Source: Garcia nutans
Taxonomy: Eukaryota > Streptophyta > Magnoliopsida > Malpighiales > Euphorbiaceae
Assembly (NCBI GenBank): GCA_947685225.1
Contig: CANTUV010000053.1
Location: forward strand, 6,371,501-6,435,500
Reading direction: 5' to 3'
DNA length: 64,000 bases
Under the pieces are notes generated by a model. It saw only the letters and a list, made by a program, of their open reading frames with translations. It did not search any database and had not been told where the DNA came from. The translations under genes were made by a program, and so were the position numbers. Of the stretch, positions 21,516 to 32,248 are shown piece after piece (position 1 is the first letter of the stretch; each line of letters starts with the position of its first letter).

Positions 21516-23117
21516 ACTACCCCACACTTACAACTTTGCTTGTCCTCAAGCAAATTCACATGGCATAAATTAAAAACTCACACAACCTTAACTATAATTC
21601 CAGTACATAGATGAAATACTTTAAGACTCAGACATAAATAATTGCAATTTCCTTCAATCAAGATTTTCTTAACTCATTCATTAATCCAGACATACAAATC
21701 TTATCTCTCATCTAAGTGTTTCACTCAATTTCATAGGTTAAATCACTCAAACCACTCATGACTGCATGCTACCATAAACTTGCTTAATTATCCAATCTCC
21801 CTCACTGATTTTCCCAAGAAATAATCCGAAGGTCTTTCATTTGGGTGTAATGGGGCTAAGGTAAAGGTGTGAGAAAAGACATTTAAGCTGGAGCATCAAC
21901 AAATGGAGTATCTATATTAGACACTACTCTTGCTAAGAAACTCATATCTCCCTTAAATGACATACTCACAATCCATTGATAATCTTTCATACTTGCATAA
22001 AAATACATGAGTCAACATTCCTCTTTTGATAACCAATGCTAGAACATATATGAATTTTGTATATATATATAACCCTTCTTTTTTTTTCTATCATTTTTTT
22101 AATAAATATATACAAAATATAAACTTGCATGGAACATCTAGCTTAACATGTACAGGAAAAGAATAATCAACTCTCAATCAAATACAATATGCAAAGTATG
22201 CATTTCAACCCCCAAATAGCAATATCATTTTTCTCTTTTTTTTTTTTACTTGCTTACCCCACACTTTGAAATAAACCACCCTATAGTCATATCATAAAAC
22301 TCCATTCCTTAATGCAGGTATGATGATAATAAGAGAAAGTTGAGCTGTGAATTGTGTTGATCAAACAATAAAAAGGTCAAAGGCTCAACTAGGCTCACTA
22401 AGGAATTAAATATTAAGGGAGGTCTTTTTAAGCTAAAGGGCTAGCCTAATTTGCCTTCATCATTTTAAAACCTGAGATTAAATCATTATGTGAGTTCAAT
22501 CAGTATGCAAAAGCAAACTCTAGAGATGCAAAATCATGAAGGTGCACACTTAAGAAAAGAAAATCAATCATTTAATCTATAAGGCTCAAAACTCACAAAG
22601 GTGGGTTCTCAAAGATTTATATGTCATGAACCGCAGAATGCGAAAATTGATCCTAAATGAATTCAAATGCTCATTTCTATGCTGATACAAAAGTCTCAAC
22701 TACAATGCTAGAATCACAGAAAAGATCAATAAATTTTCAACAATTATGCCATGCACAACAAACACAATAAACATACCAAGGCAACCAAAACAAAAAATTA
22801 AAGAAAAGCTAAAAGATTACCCCACACTTTAGAATTTACATTGTCCTCAATGGAAAACAAGAATAATAAAGAGAAAGAATTAAGGACAACCTGTCTTCCA
22901 TCGTCCCCTGGTGAGGCAAAACTCTATCTTTCAAACACAGATGTGTAAAAACAAAATGCAAGAGAGCTTTAGGGTTTCTATTTATTTAAACTAAACATAA
23001 AATCAAAATTGCACAATATAAAATTATAACTATGAAAAAGAAATTCAAACTAATGGGTTGCCTCCCATTTAGCGCTTCTTTAATGTCATAAAGCTGGACA
23101 TCATGCAAGACAAGGAA
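21516..23117 (-). other. Athila-1 3' non-coding region (no env-like ORF)
   Basis: About 1.6 kb between the coding frame and the 3' LTR. Some Athila elements have an env-like frame here; none is open. The stretch TAAGTGTGGGGTAGT (minus, near 21517-21531) next to the LTR is the likely polypurine tract. The core AGTGTGGGGTAA recurs at about 22254 and 22819, so the 3' end signal appears three times. The rest is AT-rich with no recognisable feature. Confidence 0.65.
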
Positions 23118-25415
23118 TCATGGATCAAAAGTGCTGTCAATGATCCTCAATTCCTGAAATCCTTCTTTATATAGCTTAACTCTATGTCTATTTGCTTTAA
23201 AAATCTTTTTGGTTCTAGAATTTAGCAATTCAATAGCACCAGAAGGACATACCTTAGTTACCTCAAAAGGACCACTCCATCTAGAGTTGGGTTTACCTGG
23301 AAACAGACGGAGTCGAGAATTAAAAAGTAAAACTTTCATACCTGGACTCAATGTCTGTCTCACAATAACTCTGTCATGAATTTCTTTTGTGTGATCCTTG
23401 TAAATCCTCGAGCTCTTAAATGCTTTTGGGTTAGGGTACCCTCGGGTCTCCCTCACTGATTTAGCCTCCTCTTCTAAATTCAGTGTCAGCTCCAATTTAT
23501 CTGGGGAACCTGTCTGCAAGAAAGCATCTGAAACAACTACTTCAACACAATTAATTACAGAACATTCCTCATATAAAGCAGTTGTAGGAATGGGAGAAGT
23601 ATTAAAAATAGAAAATTCCACAGTTTGTCCCAAAATAGTCATTAATAATTTTCCATTTTTAACATCTATCAAAGTGTTGGTAGTCGCCATAAAAGGCCTA
23701 CCCAGCAGAATGGTGTGTGCAGATGGTGAAGAATTACCTACTTCCATGTCAAGAACAATGAAATCCACAGGTACTATCAAACCACCAACTTTAACTAACA
23801 CATCTTCTATAACCCCTTTCGGGAATCTAAAAGACCTATCAGCTAATTGCAATACCATTTTTGTTGGTTTAAGCTCCCCTAGTTCTAATTCTTTAAACAC
23901 AGAGTAAGGCATTAAATTCACACTAGCACCTAGATCACACATGCCCTCAGTTCCTTTCCCATTCCCCACAGAAATTTGAATTATAAAGCTTCCAGGATCC
24001 TTTAGTTTGGGAGGTAGTTTATGCTGCAGAACAGCACTAGCTACCTCGGAAACTATCACCTTTTCATTCATCTCATACCTCTTTTTCTTGGTGATTAGGT
24101 CCTTGAAAAATTTGGCATAAGCCGGCATGTTCTTTATCGCCTCAAGTAATGGTAAGTTAATACTTACCTTAGACAGCATGTTGAAGATGTTAGAAAATTG
24201 CTTATCTGGTTTATCATCCTTCAACCTGCTGGGGAATGGTACAGGTGGCCGGTATGGATTGCTTGATTTATGTAGATCTGCTGTAGGGGACTTCTCCACT
24301 GATCTTTCTCCAGCACCTTTGTTCTTTGGTTCTCCTTCCTCCTTGTTCTCTTTGTTACCTGCATTCACAGAATCATTTTCAACATTATTATAAATTTCCT
24401 TACCACTTCTAAGAACAGTCACTGATTGTGCCTGCTCAGTTTGACTTAGGAACTTCCCCTTTTGTTGAATCTTCATCTGTTGTGCAAGTTGTCCAACTTG
24501 TGTCTCCACCTTCTTAAAAGATGCTTCTAGTGAATCCAGTCTCTTGTTGGTCACCTCTTGATTTTTAGCACTGACTTGGATAAAAGCTTGTAAACTTTCC
24601 TCCAAGCTCTCTATCCTAGACTTCCCTTGATTTGAGGATTGACCCTGTTCTTGGTTCTGACTTTGGAGCAAATGGAAAGGCTGCTGAGAATTATTCCTTG
24701 CCCAAGAAAAATTTGGGTGATTCCTCCAACCAGGGTTGTAAGTGTTGGAGTAAGGATCATTTCTGGCCCTAGGTTGGAATCCTCCCATAACATTGACCTG
24801 CTCAGCTTCATTCCAATAGGACTCATATTCAGAGGGGCAAATATTTGCTCCATGCCCTAAGTTTCCACAAATTCCACAAATTTCTTGAGTGGATGAAGAA
24901 ATATTGTTCTTCATATTCAGCATCTGCACTTGCTTTGTCAACTCAGCTATCTGACTGACCATCTCACTATTGGCTTCTAGCTGATTCACCCCTTTACTTC
25001 TTCCCCTGACACTCTTCTGTTGAGAATTATCTCCCAACATCTCAAAGATATCATAGGTTTCAGCTGCTGTCTTTTCTCCCATGGCTCCCCCAGCTGCATT
25101 ATCAACAGTATTCTGAAATTGCTGGGTTAGACCATCATAGAAAAACTGGTTCAGAAGTTGAAGTGGATAGTGATGATGTGGACACTGGATCAATAACATT
25201 TTAAATCTGTCCCAAGCCTCATGAAATGGCTCTCCTTCAAATTGAGAGAATGTAGCAATCTTCCCTCTCAACTCAGCTGTCTTTTGATGTGAGTAGAACT
25301 TGCTCATGAACTTGTTATAAACTTGCTCCCAAGTTGTCAGTGAATTTTCAGGCAACATCATGAGCCAGCTCTTTGCCCTATCCTTCAAAGTATAAGGGAA
25401 ACATCTCATCCTCAA
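23118..25415 (-). CDS. gag-pro: Athila-1 gag-protease-integrase C-terminus fusion (765 codons)
   Basis: The frame is open. Residues 1-130 are the Athila gag core (RAKSWL near 13-18, FYDGL at 92-96, NAAGGA at 106-111). A CCHC zinc knuckle has C180, C183, H188 and C193. A Gln-rich, probably coiled-coil part spans about 265-315. The protease has its active site DLGAS at 494-498 and ILLGRPF at 569-575. After about residue 650 the frame goes straight into the end of integrase (VLLFNSRLRLFPGK at 695-708, RWSGPFEV at 712-719). RT, RNase H and the integrase catalytic core are absent, so at least 1,000 residues of the usual polyprotein are missing with the frame kept. The first ATG here is not the true start: the gag N-terminus is in another frame just upstream (25412-25741), so the fusion protein begins broken. 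Confidence 0.88.
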   Translation of the reverse strand: MRMRCFPYTLKDRAKSWLMMLPENSLTTWEQVYNKFMSKFYSHQKTAELRGKIATFSQFEGEPFHEAWDRFKMLLIQCPHHHYPLQLLNQFFYDGLTQQFQNTVDNAAGGAMGEKTAAETYDIFEMLGDNSQQKSVRGRSKGVNQLEANSEMVSQIAELTKQVQMLNMKNNISSSTQEICGICGNLGHGANICPSEYESYWNEAEQVNVMGGFQPRARNDPYSNTYNPGWRNHPNFSWARNNSQQPFHLLQSQNQEQGQSSNQGKSRIESLEESLQAFIQVSAKNQEVTNKRLDSLEASFKKVETQVGQLAQQMKIQQKGKFLSQTEQAQSVTVLRSGKEIYNNVENDSVNAGNKENKEEGEPKNKGAGERSVEKSPTADLHKSSNPYRPPVPFPSRLKDDKPDKQFSNIFNMLSKVSINLPLLEAIKNMPAYAKFFKDLITKKKRYEMNEKVIVSEVASAVLQHKLPPKLKDPGSFIIQISVGNGKGTEGMCDLGASVNLMPYSVFKELELGELKPTKMVLQLADRSFRFPKGVIEDVLVKVGGLIVPVDFIVLDMEVGNSSPSAHTILLGRPFMATTNTLIDVKNGKLLMTILGQTVEFSIFNTSPIPTTALYEECSVINCVEVVVSDAFLQTGSPDKLELTLNLEEEAKSVRETRGYPNPKAFKSSRIYKDHTKEIHDRVIVRQTLSPGMKVLLFNSRLRLFPGKPNSRWSGPFEVTKVCPSGAIELLNSRTKKIFKANRHRVKLYKEGFQELRIIDSTFDP

Positions 25416-25741
25416 CTGATCTTTAGTCCTCCCAAAGGAAAAGTGTTGAGGGTGGAGTAGAAATCCCGAATAAAATTCAAAGGATCTTCATTTGGAACTC
25501 CATAGAATGATGGCAGCATATTGTAATGGATGTTCTTCAACTCATGGTTTCTTGCTGCATCTGTCAGTCTAATGCAAGAAGTAGAAGTTCCAATGACAGG
25601 TCTAGCAAAGTCTCTCATCGTCCTTTGTCTTTCTTCAGCCATTTTAACAGATTGTGCAGATTCTGACTCAAAATCCGAAGTGTCTTCCTCTGAAGTATCA
25701 AATCCTGTGTACAGCTCAAACTCTTCCTTGCTCCTCTTCAC
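25412..25741 (-). pseudogene. gag: Athila-1 gag N-terminus, frameshifted
   Basis: Begins MKRSKEEFEL and ends in the gag segment FYSTLNTFPLGG before a premature stop. It overlaps the 765-codon frame by four bases. The break fits loss of one base in a short A run near 25425. Without that loss, gag and the downstream frame would be one reading frame. Because the LTRs are nearly identical, the break is either very recent or was carried by a copy mobilised in trans. Confidence 0.82.
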
Positions 25742-25926
25742 TCTCTGAATTTCTGGAATAAAAGGATGTAGCTCTCCTTCGAGTTATCTCCTGCCTTGCA
25801 TAAACAGAATTTTCTAGAAAAAGAAACAATTAAAAGCAAAAGACAAAATAAAACAAAATGAAAATAGTGAAAAATAATCTAATATATATATATATATTTA
25901 TTAATAAACAATTTCGCCAATTAGCC

Positions 25927-25944
25927 TCCCCGGCAACGGCGCCA
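25927..25944 (-). other. Primer-binding site of Athila-1 (tRNA-Asp)
   Basis: TGGCGCCGTTGCCGGGGA on the minus strand is an 18-base perfect complement to the 3' end of plant tRNA-Asp, the primer known for Athila. It lies six bases from the LTR end at 25951 and shows no decay. Confidence 0.93.
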
Positions 25945-25950
25945 AAAACT

Positions 25951-27672
25951 TGTTGCGCTCAAATTAACTCTACCACAAAGCGTCACTCGCAAGTATACGA
26001 GGTAGCTGTAGCAAAGGTGATTGCCCCAAGGTCGTTCTCTCAAGGAAGCCAAAGTGGTTAATTGCTTATCAGATTATGTTTAACAAGTAATAAAGAGATT
26101 TATAAATTGCTAAATAATAAAGAAGATTGATTAAAGTTTAAAACAATAAAAGTAAATTGAGCTGTGTTTTGATTCAGTTAATAGAATGGTCTAGGGTTTG
26201 CACTTCTCTATTACTTATATGTATGAACGGTTATTCCTCTTAACTAATTCAATTTCAAAGATTAAATCTCAAACAACTCAACTAATCGAGTCAAGGAAAT
26301 AAGCTCTCGCATTCAAACCTCTTTCAACTAATCTTGTTATAAGTGAAATAATCTTTTTAATAGGTTATATTTCTAATTCACCTAAGTCCTTAATTGAATT
26401 GTTCAAGTATTAAACTTCATCTCTCGATCTATCATCTAATACCTTAAAACACATAATTGGTGATCAATCAATTATATATTAACAATATTCCATTCAATCA
26501 AGGCTAAAGAAATTGTTAGCTAAGAGAATAACCAATTCATACAATCATAGCAGATCCATACAAACCCTAGACTAGATCAAATTAGTTCATAATGCAATCA
26601 AACATATTCATCTCATTAATGTTCAAAGAAATCAAAATAGACATGATAATATCCATTCAATAAAAATAAAGAGAATAAGTTCGAGAACAAAACCAAGTTA
26701 CAACTCCTTGAAGTTCTGAAGAATCTCTTGTTCAAATCTTGCAAGAAGGATGTCTTGATGGCTAGAACAATTTAATCTAAACTAGTTTTAATCCAAAGTG
26801 AAATAAAAATCAAGAAAACAAATGTTTAAAACCCTAACTTTGCTCTTGACGGCTCCAAATCTGTTCTAAATCGTCCACTCCAAAACCCTAACTTTCTTTT
26901 CCCTTTTATACGAAACGTCGGCTTTAAAATTCGTTGCGCGTTTGTTTTATGAGGGACACGGCCAAGTGATGAGGGACACGGCCGTGTGAGGGCTTGTTGG
27001 AGGGACACGGCCAGGTGACACGGCCGTGTCCCTTGCCAGTGTCCGCCTCTGCTTGTTTCTCTCTTCTTTCTTCTTTAGTTGAGTGACACGGCCAAGTCAT
27101 GAGTGACTTGGCCGTGTTGCACTATGATTGTGGGACATGGCCACATGACTTGGCTGTGTCCCTTGCCTGTGTCTTCCACTGTGAGTTTTTAGTCTTCTTT
27201 GCCTTTGGAATTGGTGAGACACGGCCAAGTCAGAAGTGACATGAACGTGTTAGAGCATTTTTGGAGGGACATGGCCATGTTTGAGGTGACTTGGACGTGT
27301 TGCTTCATTTTGGAGAGACATGGCCAAGTGACATGGCCATGTCGCTTGCATGTGTCGCCTGACTTGGCCATGTCGCTTGCATGTGTCGCCTACTGTGATG
27401 ATTTCTTCTTCTTCAGTCTTGGTTCCTTGGCTTTTTTAACCTAAAACAAAACTCAAACAAACTTTAAACAAAAAGTAAATAAACAATAACCAACAAAACA
27501 TAAACACCATACTAAAAACTAGATCAAAAACAACATAAACACTGAAATAAACTAAAACTACAAAATTAACAAAAACACTAAATAAACCGATTTAAACTAA
27601 TAAAATACCTAAATAAAACAATAATTATTATAATAAACAAGACACAAATCTATAACAAAAACTAACAAAACA
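25951..27672 (-). repeat. Athila-1 5' LTR
   Basis: Same length as the 3' LTR. Differences concentrate in the hairpin cluster (26947-27387), where some sites have changed from GACTTGGCCGTGT to GACATGAACGTGT or GACTTGGACGTGT, breaking pairing. TATA box at 26904-26910 (minus). Confidence 0.92.
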
Positions 27673-28425
27673 AGAGGCCCGATGAATCTGATCAAATAAG
27701 AATGATTATGAGAGGGGTGTTGCCTAGTCTTCGTGAAAGGATGTCTCATACACTCATCCAGGATTTCAAAGATCTTCTCCAAGATGGTTTGCAAATTAAA
27801 GAATGCGATAGGGAGAAGAATTGCTTTTCAATAAGAAGGAATGAGAAAGGGAACTACCAGTTGGGCAATCAAAGCATGAAAAAAGAAGTTGATGTTAATG
27901 CGACTGGTCAAGTAAATAAAAGGCAATTTTTAGATCTAGGGAATCCTTTGTCTTGGGTCTTCATTGGCCCCTTGACCTTTGCCGAATCCTTTACCCCCAA
28001 AATTTGATACTAAAGCCTTTTGTGAATTTCATTAGACACAAGGACATGAAATAGACAAATGCTTGTGACTAAAACATGAGATCCAAAATTTAATTGACAG
28101 TGGTAAGCTGCTTGAGCCTGATAAGCCCAGCACAAAAGATAATCCTTTGCCAAGGTTCAACAGAGTGCCACCGCCAGCAACCTTCATGGTAGGAAAAGGA
28201 TTGGAAGAAGACTTTGTTTTATCTTCTTTTCAGGATGAGAATATTAAAGTTGTGGAATCAGGAGAAATTTTGTTCCACAAACTTCCATTAGCTTGGAGTG
28301 TTTCTCTATTTATTTTGCTTTCTTTAATATTTAATTGGAATAATTATGTTTTTAAAGATTGTTTGAATAAATTATTTTCATCAAATTTTTCATGGTCTTT
28401 ATTCCTTTTGGTGCTCAACCGATGA
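27673..28425 (+). pseudogene. gag: Ogre-2 gag, 3' part
   Basis: Resumes exactly at the second agagg with the RPDES-IRMI...RGVLPSL segment seen in Ogre-1. A frame change near 27970 and stops inside the Cys/His motif (FCEFH then stop, and KCL then stop) end the function. Unlike Ogre-1 it keeps the 17 bp around 28165 (AACAGAGTGCCACCGC region), which shows the deletion in Ogre-1. The true C-terminus is uncertain; the frame is open to 28425. Confidence 0.82.
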
Positions 28426-29999
28426 CGAATTTAACTTGATATTTATAAATTAGCATATCTAGGCATCATGATTCGAATGACTTTACTAGGTGAGGAAGTT
28501 GCTCTATAGCATTGAGTTGTGTATGCTTACTTAGAGAGGGATCCTGCATAATTACCTTTGTCTAGGTCATAGTCAGTCTTAGAACATGCTTTGACAAACT
28601 TTTGAGGCAAAATTAAACTCTGCTTATTTAAGGGAGAGATGATCTAGACATTATTTGACGAGCCAACAACTAGTATCCACCCTATTAAATATCAATCCCT
28701 GGTTGTTTCTTTGAGCCTTCATAAAATTTTAGCTTTCTTTTCATTAGCTTAGAAATCCCAACGACCTACCCTGAGTTGTTGTGATACTTATGACAAGTCT
28801 TATGATCACTAAGGCAAAGAGGCAAGAAGATCAAAGAAAAGAATGCACAGTCAAGACCGTAAGGATAGTTGATGTTCTCAAGACCATAAGGATAATTGAA
28901 GTTCATCTAATATCTCAAATCTATCAAGATGACATCAGAGTAACAAATGATTTATTCCTGTTAAAGAAGGTTTATGTCACTCCACTCATCCATTATTAGA
29001 AACCCATGTTGGTACAAACAGGACAACTCTTTTAGAGCTAAAACCAAAAAAAAAAAGAAAAGGAAAAAAAGGAAAAGAAAATAAAGAAAAAGAAAATAAA
29101 ACCCAAAATAGTTCAGAAAGCCAACCGAGTTCTCTTTTACCTAAAGCAGAAAAAGACTTCCATTTGATTTATAAGGACAGTTTGACTTGAATTGGTCCAA
29201 CCCAACCAATAATTCAATCAAAATCGAAGAAAAAGGAGAAAATTCATCCAGTTCTTGAAAGTTCTGTACTTGACAGTCCTACAGGGGAGAAGGACAAAAT
29301 GATAAAATGCTCAAAGAAAAGAAGGAGCAAGAAAAGAAAGAAAAGGAATGTGGGTATCAACCTTTTTATAAGGGAAAAGACAGCCCCAATCAAGATCTAA
29401 ATTCATGTTCAAAGCTCTATCTTTCATGCTCCCAACTGCCTAAAAGTTCAAACAAGAAATTTGTAGTGTGAGGATTTGCCCATAGTAGCACAACAACTCC
29501 AATCTCAAAATGGCCTTCATTTAACCCGTATCCCTTATAGACCCCATTTCAAGCCTATCAAAGACTTGTTGATCTCTCATGGTAGGTAGAGTCTATTAGT
29601 GGAGATAGTTCGGATAAGCATGCATATGAGATAGACAATATTCAAACTCAAATGAGACCTTTGACTAAGTAATGTGTATGTGACTATCTAAAGTGCAACA
29701 ATTCTTGCTTAAATAGAAATGATTCCCCAGTTTAGTATTGTAACTAGGGTTGTCATGTTATAGATATGTTAATTCTAAAAATTGAGTCCTGAGGTACAAT
29801 GACATTGATTTGACAAAGTCAACATTTGATTTTTTTTAAAGAAGAAAAAAAATTATTTTCTTTTTATAAAAATTTTTTTTACAAAGCTTTCAAGTTCAGG
29901 AAAATATGTTGAATAGTCAAACCTCAAAGGACACACTAGGCAAAGTAAAGAATTATTTGCAAGGTTCTAAAAAAGTTACCAATTGACATGCTGAATCAT
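28426..29999 (+). other. Ogre-2 post-gag non-coding region, truncated
   Basis: Aligns with 3870-5590 of Ogre-1, including the purine tract (29040-29100), and has no pol. The match stops near 30000 after CAATTGACATGCTGAA, where Athila-2 begins. The Ogre-2 minisatellites, polypurine tract and 3' LTR are not in the window. Confidence 0.75.
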
Positions 30000-32248
30000 A
30001 CGTATACCCATGACCATGCAAATGATCATGCACATCTATGCTAGAATTTCATTTCAAAATTGTAAGGAAAAAAAATACATACGCATATGCATGATCATGC
30101 ATACTACTGTAGGAATTTTGTTTCATGATTTAATCAATAAGTTATCAATAATTCAACTCATAAATGATTCAATGATGGATTTAAACATTATTTCAGTTAA
30201 TAATCAATAAATACACATTTACATATTGCAAGAATAACTTTACTATCATAGAAGTAACTACTCTTAATGGGGTCGATTCAAGCATACAAAGATAGGTGGC
30301 TGCTGCAAATAAATTTGAGATAAAGACAAATGTAATTCAAATGGTGCAGCAACCTTGTCAGTTTGATGGTTTCCTAGATGAAGATCCTAATACACATATT
30401 GAGACTTTTCTGGAAATATGTGACACATTTAAGATACAAAATGTCTCTGAAGATGCAATTAGACTAAGGTTGTTCCCTTTCATGCTTAGAGATTGACCGA
30501 AGAAATGGCTGAAATCTTTTCCCCCTAACACTTTCACCACATGGGGCCAATTAGCAGAAAAATTTCTAGAGAAATACTTTCCACTGTCCAAGACTGCTAA
30601 GTTGAGGAATGATATTTCATCTTTCCTCCGGCTAGATGGTGAAACTCTTTAAGGTGCTTGGGAAAGATTTAAAGATTTATTGAGAAGGTGTCCTCACCAT
30701 GGGCTTCCGCTGTGGCTACAGATTCAAACTTTCTACAATGGATTGAATTATGCAAGTAAGCAGTCCATCAATGCAGCTGGCGGAGGCACCATAAATAATA
30801 AAACACTTGAACAAGCAAGGGATTTGATTGAAGATATGACCCTTACCAATTATCAGTGGCAAACCCCAAGGGAACAAGGGAAATTAAGGGTTGCTGGTTC
30901 ACATCAATTGGATCCCATAGTTGCTTTGACAGCACAGTTGGAAGCAATGAACAAAAAGATTGATTCTTTAGCTTCTTCTTCGGGGAAAGTAATGCAGGTG
31001 ATGTCTTGTGAATGGTGCGGGGGTGAAAATCAAAGTCATGATTTCCAAAGTGGCAATATGTTTGCTAGGCAAGAGCAAGTAGATTATCTTGAAAATATGC
31101 CAAGGCAACAATAAAATAACCCCTACAGCAACATGTACAATCCAGGGTGGAGAAATCATTCTAATTTCTCATGGAATAATTAGAATAACCCAAGACCTCC
31201 CCCTAGATTCCAGCAGCATCAACATCAACAAGTTGCCCCTCCTAGAAAGAACAATTTTGAGGAAATGATGGAGAAGTTTATAGCAACTTCAGAAAGCAGG
31301 TTTCAATCAACTGAAACCACCCTTAGAAATCAGCAAGCCTCTATTCATAATTTGGAGAATTGGGTGGGGCAAATTGCCAAGCTACTTAGTGAGAGACCAC
31401 AAGGGAGTTTACCTAGCAACACTGAGGCAAATCCTAAAGAGCAGCTTAAGGTAATTACACTAAGGAGTGGAAAAGAAATCAAGGGCAATGTGGTTGAGAA
31501 AAGAGAAGAAGTAGCAGAGATAGGGGCTGAAGCACAAGAAAAAGAAAAAGAAGACGATCCTACTGTCACTTTGGGAGAGAAAGCTACAGTAGAAAGTGAG
31601 AAAGAGAACCATCCATAAGAACCCAGCCCAATAGTGAAGGAATACTGACCTCGAGAACCATATCTAGCAAGGTTGAATAAGGACAAGATTGATGCTTAGT
31701 TTGGTAAGCTCCTTGAACTTTTTAAACAATTGCACATTAATATTCCATTTGCTGAAGCTTTGTCACAGATGCCTAAATATGCTAAATTTTTTAAAGATAT
31801 CCTTTCTAACAAAAGGAAACATTAGGAAGTATCTTTGGTGCATTTGTCAAAAAAAAGTTCGGCAATTTTGCAAAAGAGGTTACCTAAGAAGTTATAAGAT
31901 CCTGGTAGTTTTTTCATTCCATGTTTGATAGGTAACCTTGAGGTTATAAAAGTGCATTGGCTGATTTGGGGGCTAGCATAAGTGTTATGCCTTACAAGAT
32001 CTTTAAAGAGTTAGGCATTAGAGACCTAAACCAACACTCATGACCATCTAACTTGCTGATAAGTCAGTAGTCCACCCTCGTGGAATTACAGAGGATGTGT
32101 TGGTAAAAAAGTCAAGAATTTCATTTTCCCCAATGATTTTGTTGTCATCGATATCAATGAGGATGCAGATGTTTCCCTTATTCTTGGTAGGCCATTTTTA
32201 AATACAGCTCGTGCCCTTATCGATGTTCATGATGGCACATTAACTTTG
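30000..32248 (+). mobile_element. Athila-2: 5'-truncated Athila-type fragment
   Basis: Only about 290 bases separate the Ogre-2 junction from gag, so the 5' LTR, primer site and leader are missing; the junction is probably a deletion or illegitimate recombination. The right edge is the Ogre-3 insertion at 32249. Bases 30000-30290 hold repeated ATGATCATGCA-like words and no other feature. Confidence 0.7.
30290..32248 (+). pseudogene. gag-pro: Athila-2 gag-protease, many stops
   Basis: One frame can be followed over most of this span despite about ten stops (for example 30495, 30650, 31112, 31616). Gag motifs include HIETFLEICDTFK, RLRLFPF, KYFPLSKTAKLRND, RFKDLLRRCPHHG, FYNGLN and NAAGGG. The zinc knuckle region starts CEWCGG near 31011 but its second half has decayed. 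A coiled-coil-like part lies at 31265-31400 and VITLRSGKEI near 31450. Protease remains show DLGAS near 31964-31978 and LILGRPFLNTARALID near 32180-32227. Most stops fit C-to-T or G-to-A change of CGA, CAA or CAG codons. Read-through ends where the Ogre-3 LTR begins. Confidence 0.85.

Larger units (their letters stand above)
19794..27672 (-). mobile_element. Athila-1: complete, internally deleted Athila-type retrotransposon
   Basis: Two 1,722-bp LTRs (19794-21515 and 25951-27672) are flanked by a perfect 5-bp duplication agagg (19789-19793, 27673-27677). Both LTRs have TG...CA ends. The primer site after the right LTR is exactly complementary to a tRNA-Asp 3' end, typical of Athila. The internal frame encodes gag, protease and only the C-terminal end of integrase. 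I count about 22 differences between the LTRs (about 99% identity), so it inserted recently although it lacks RT and RNase H. It lies in the gag of Ogre-2. Confidence 0.93.

Noticed and set aside
25927..25944. tRNA-Asp gene
   Set aside because: Only the last 18 bases match; no cloverleaf is present. It is the Athila primer-binding site.
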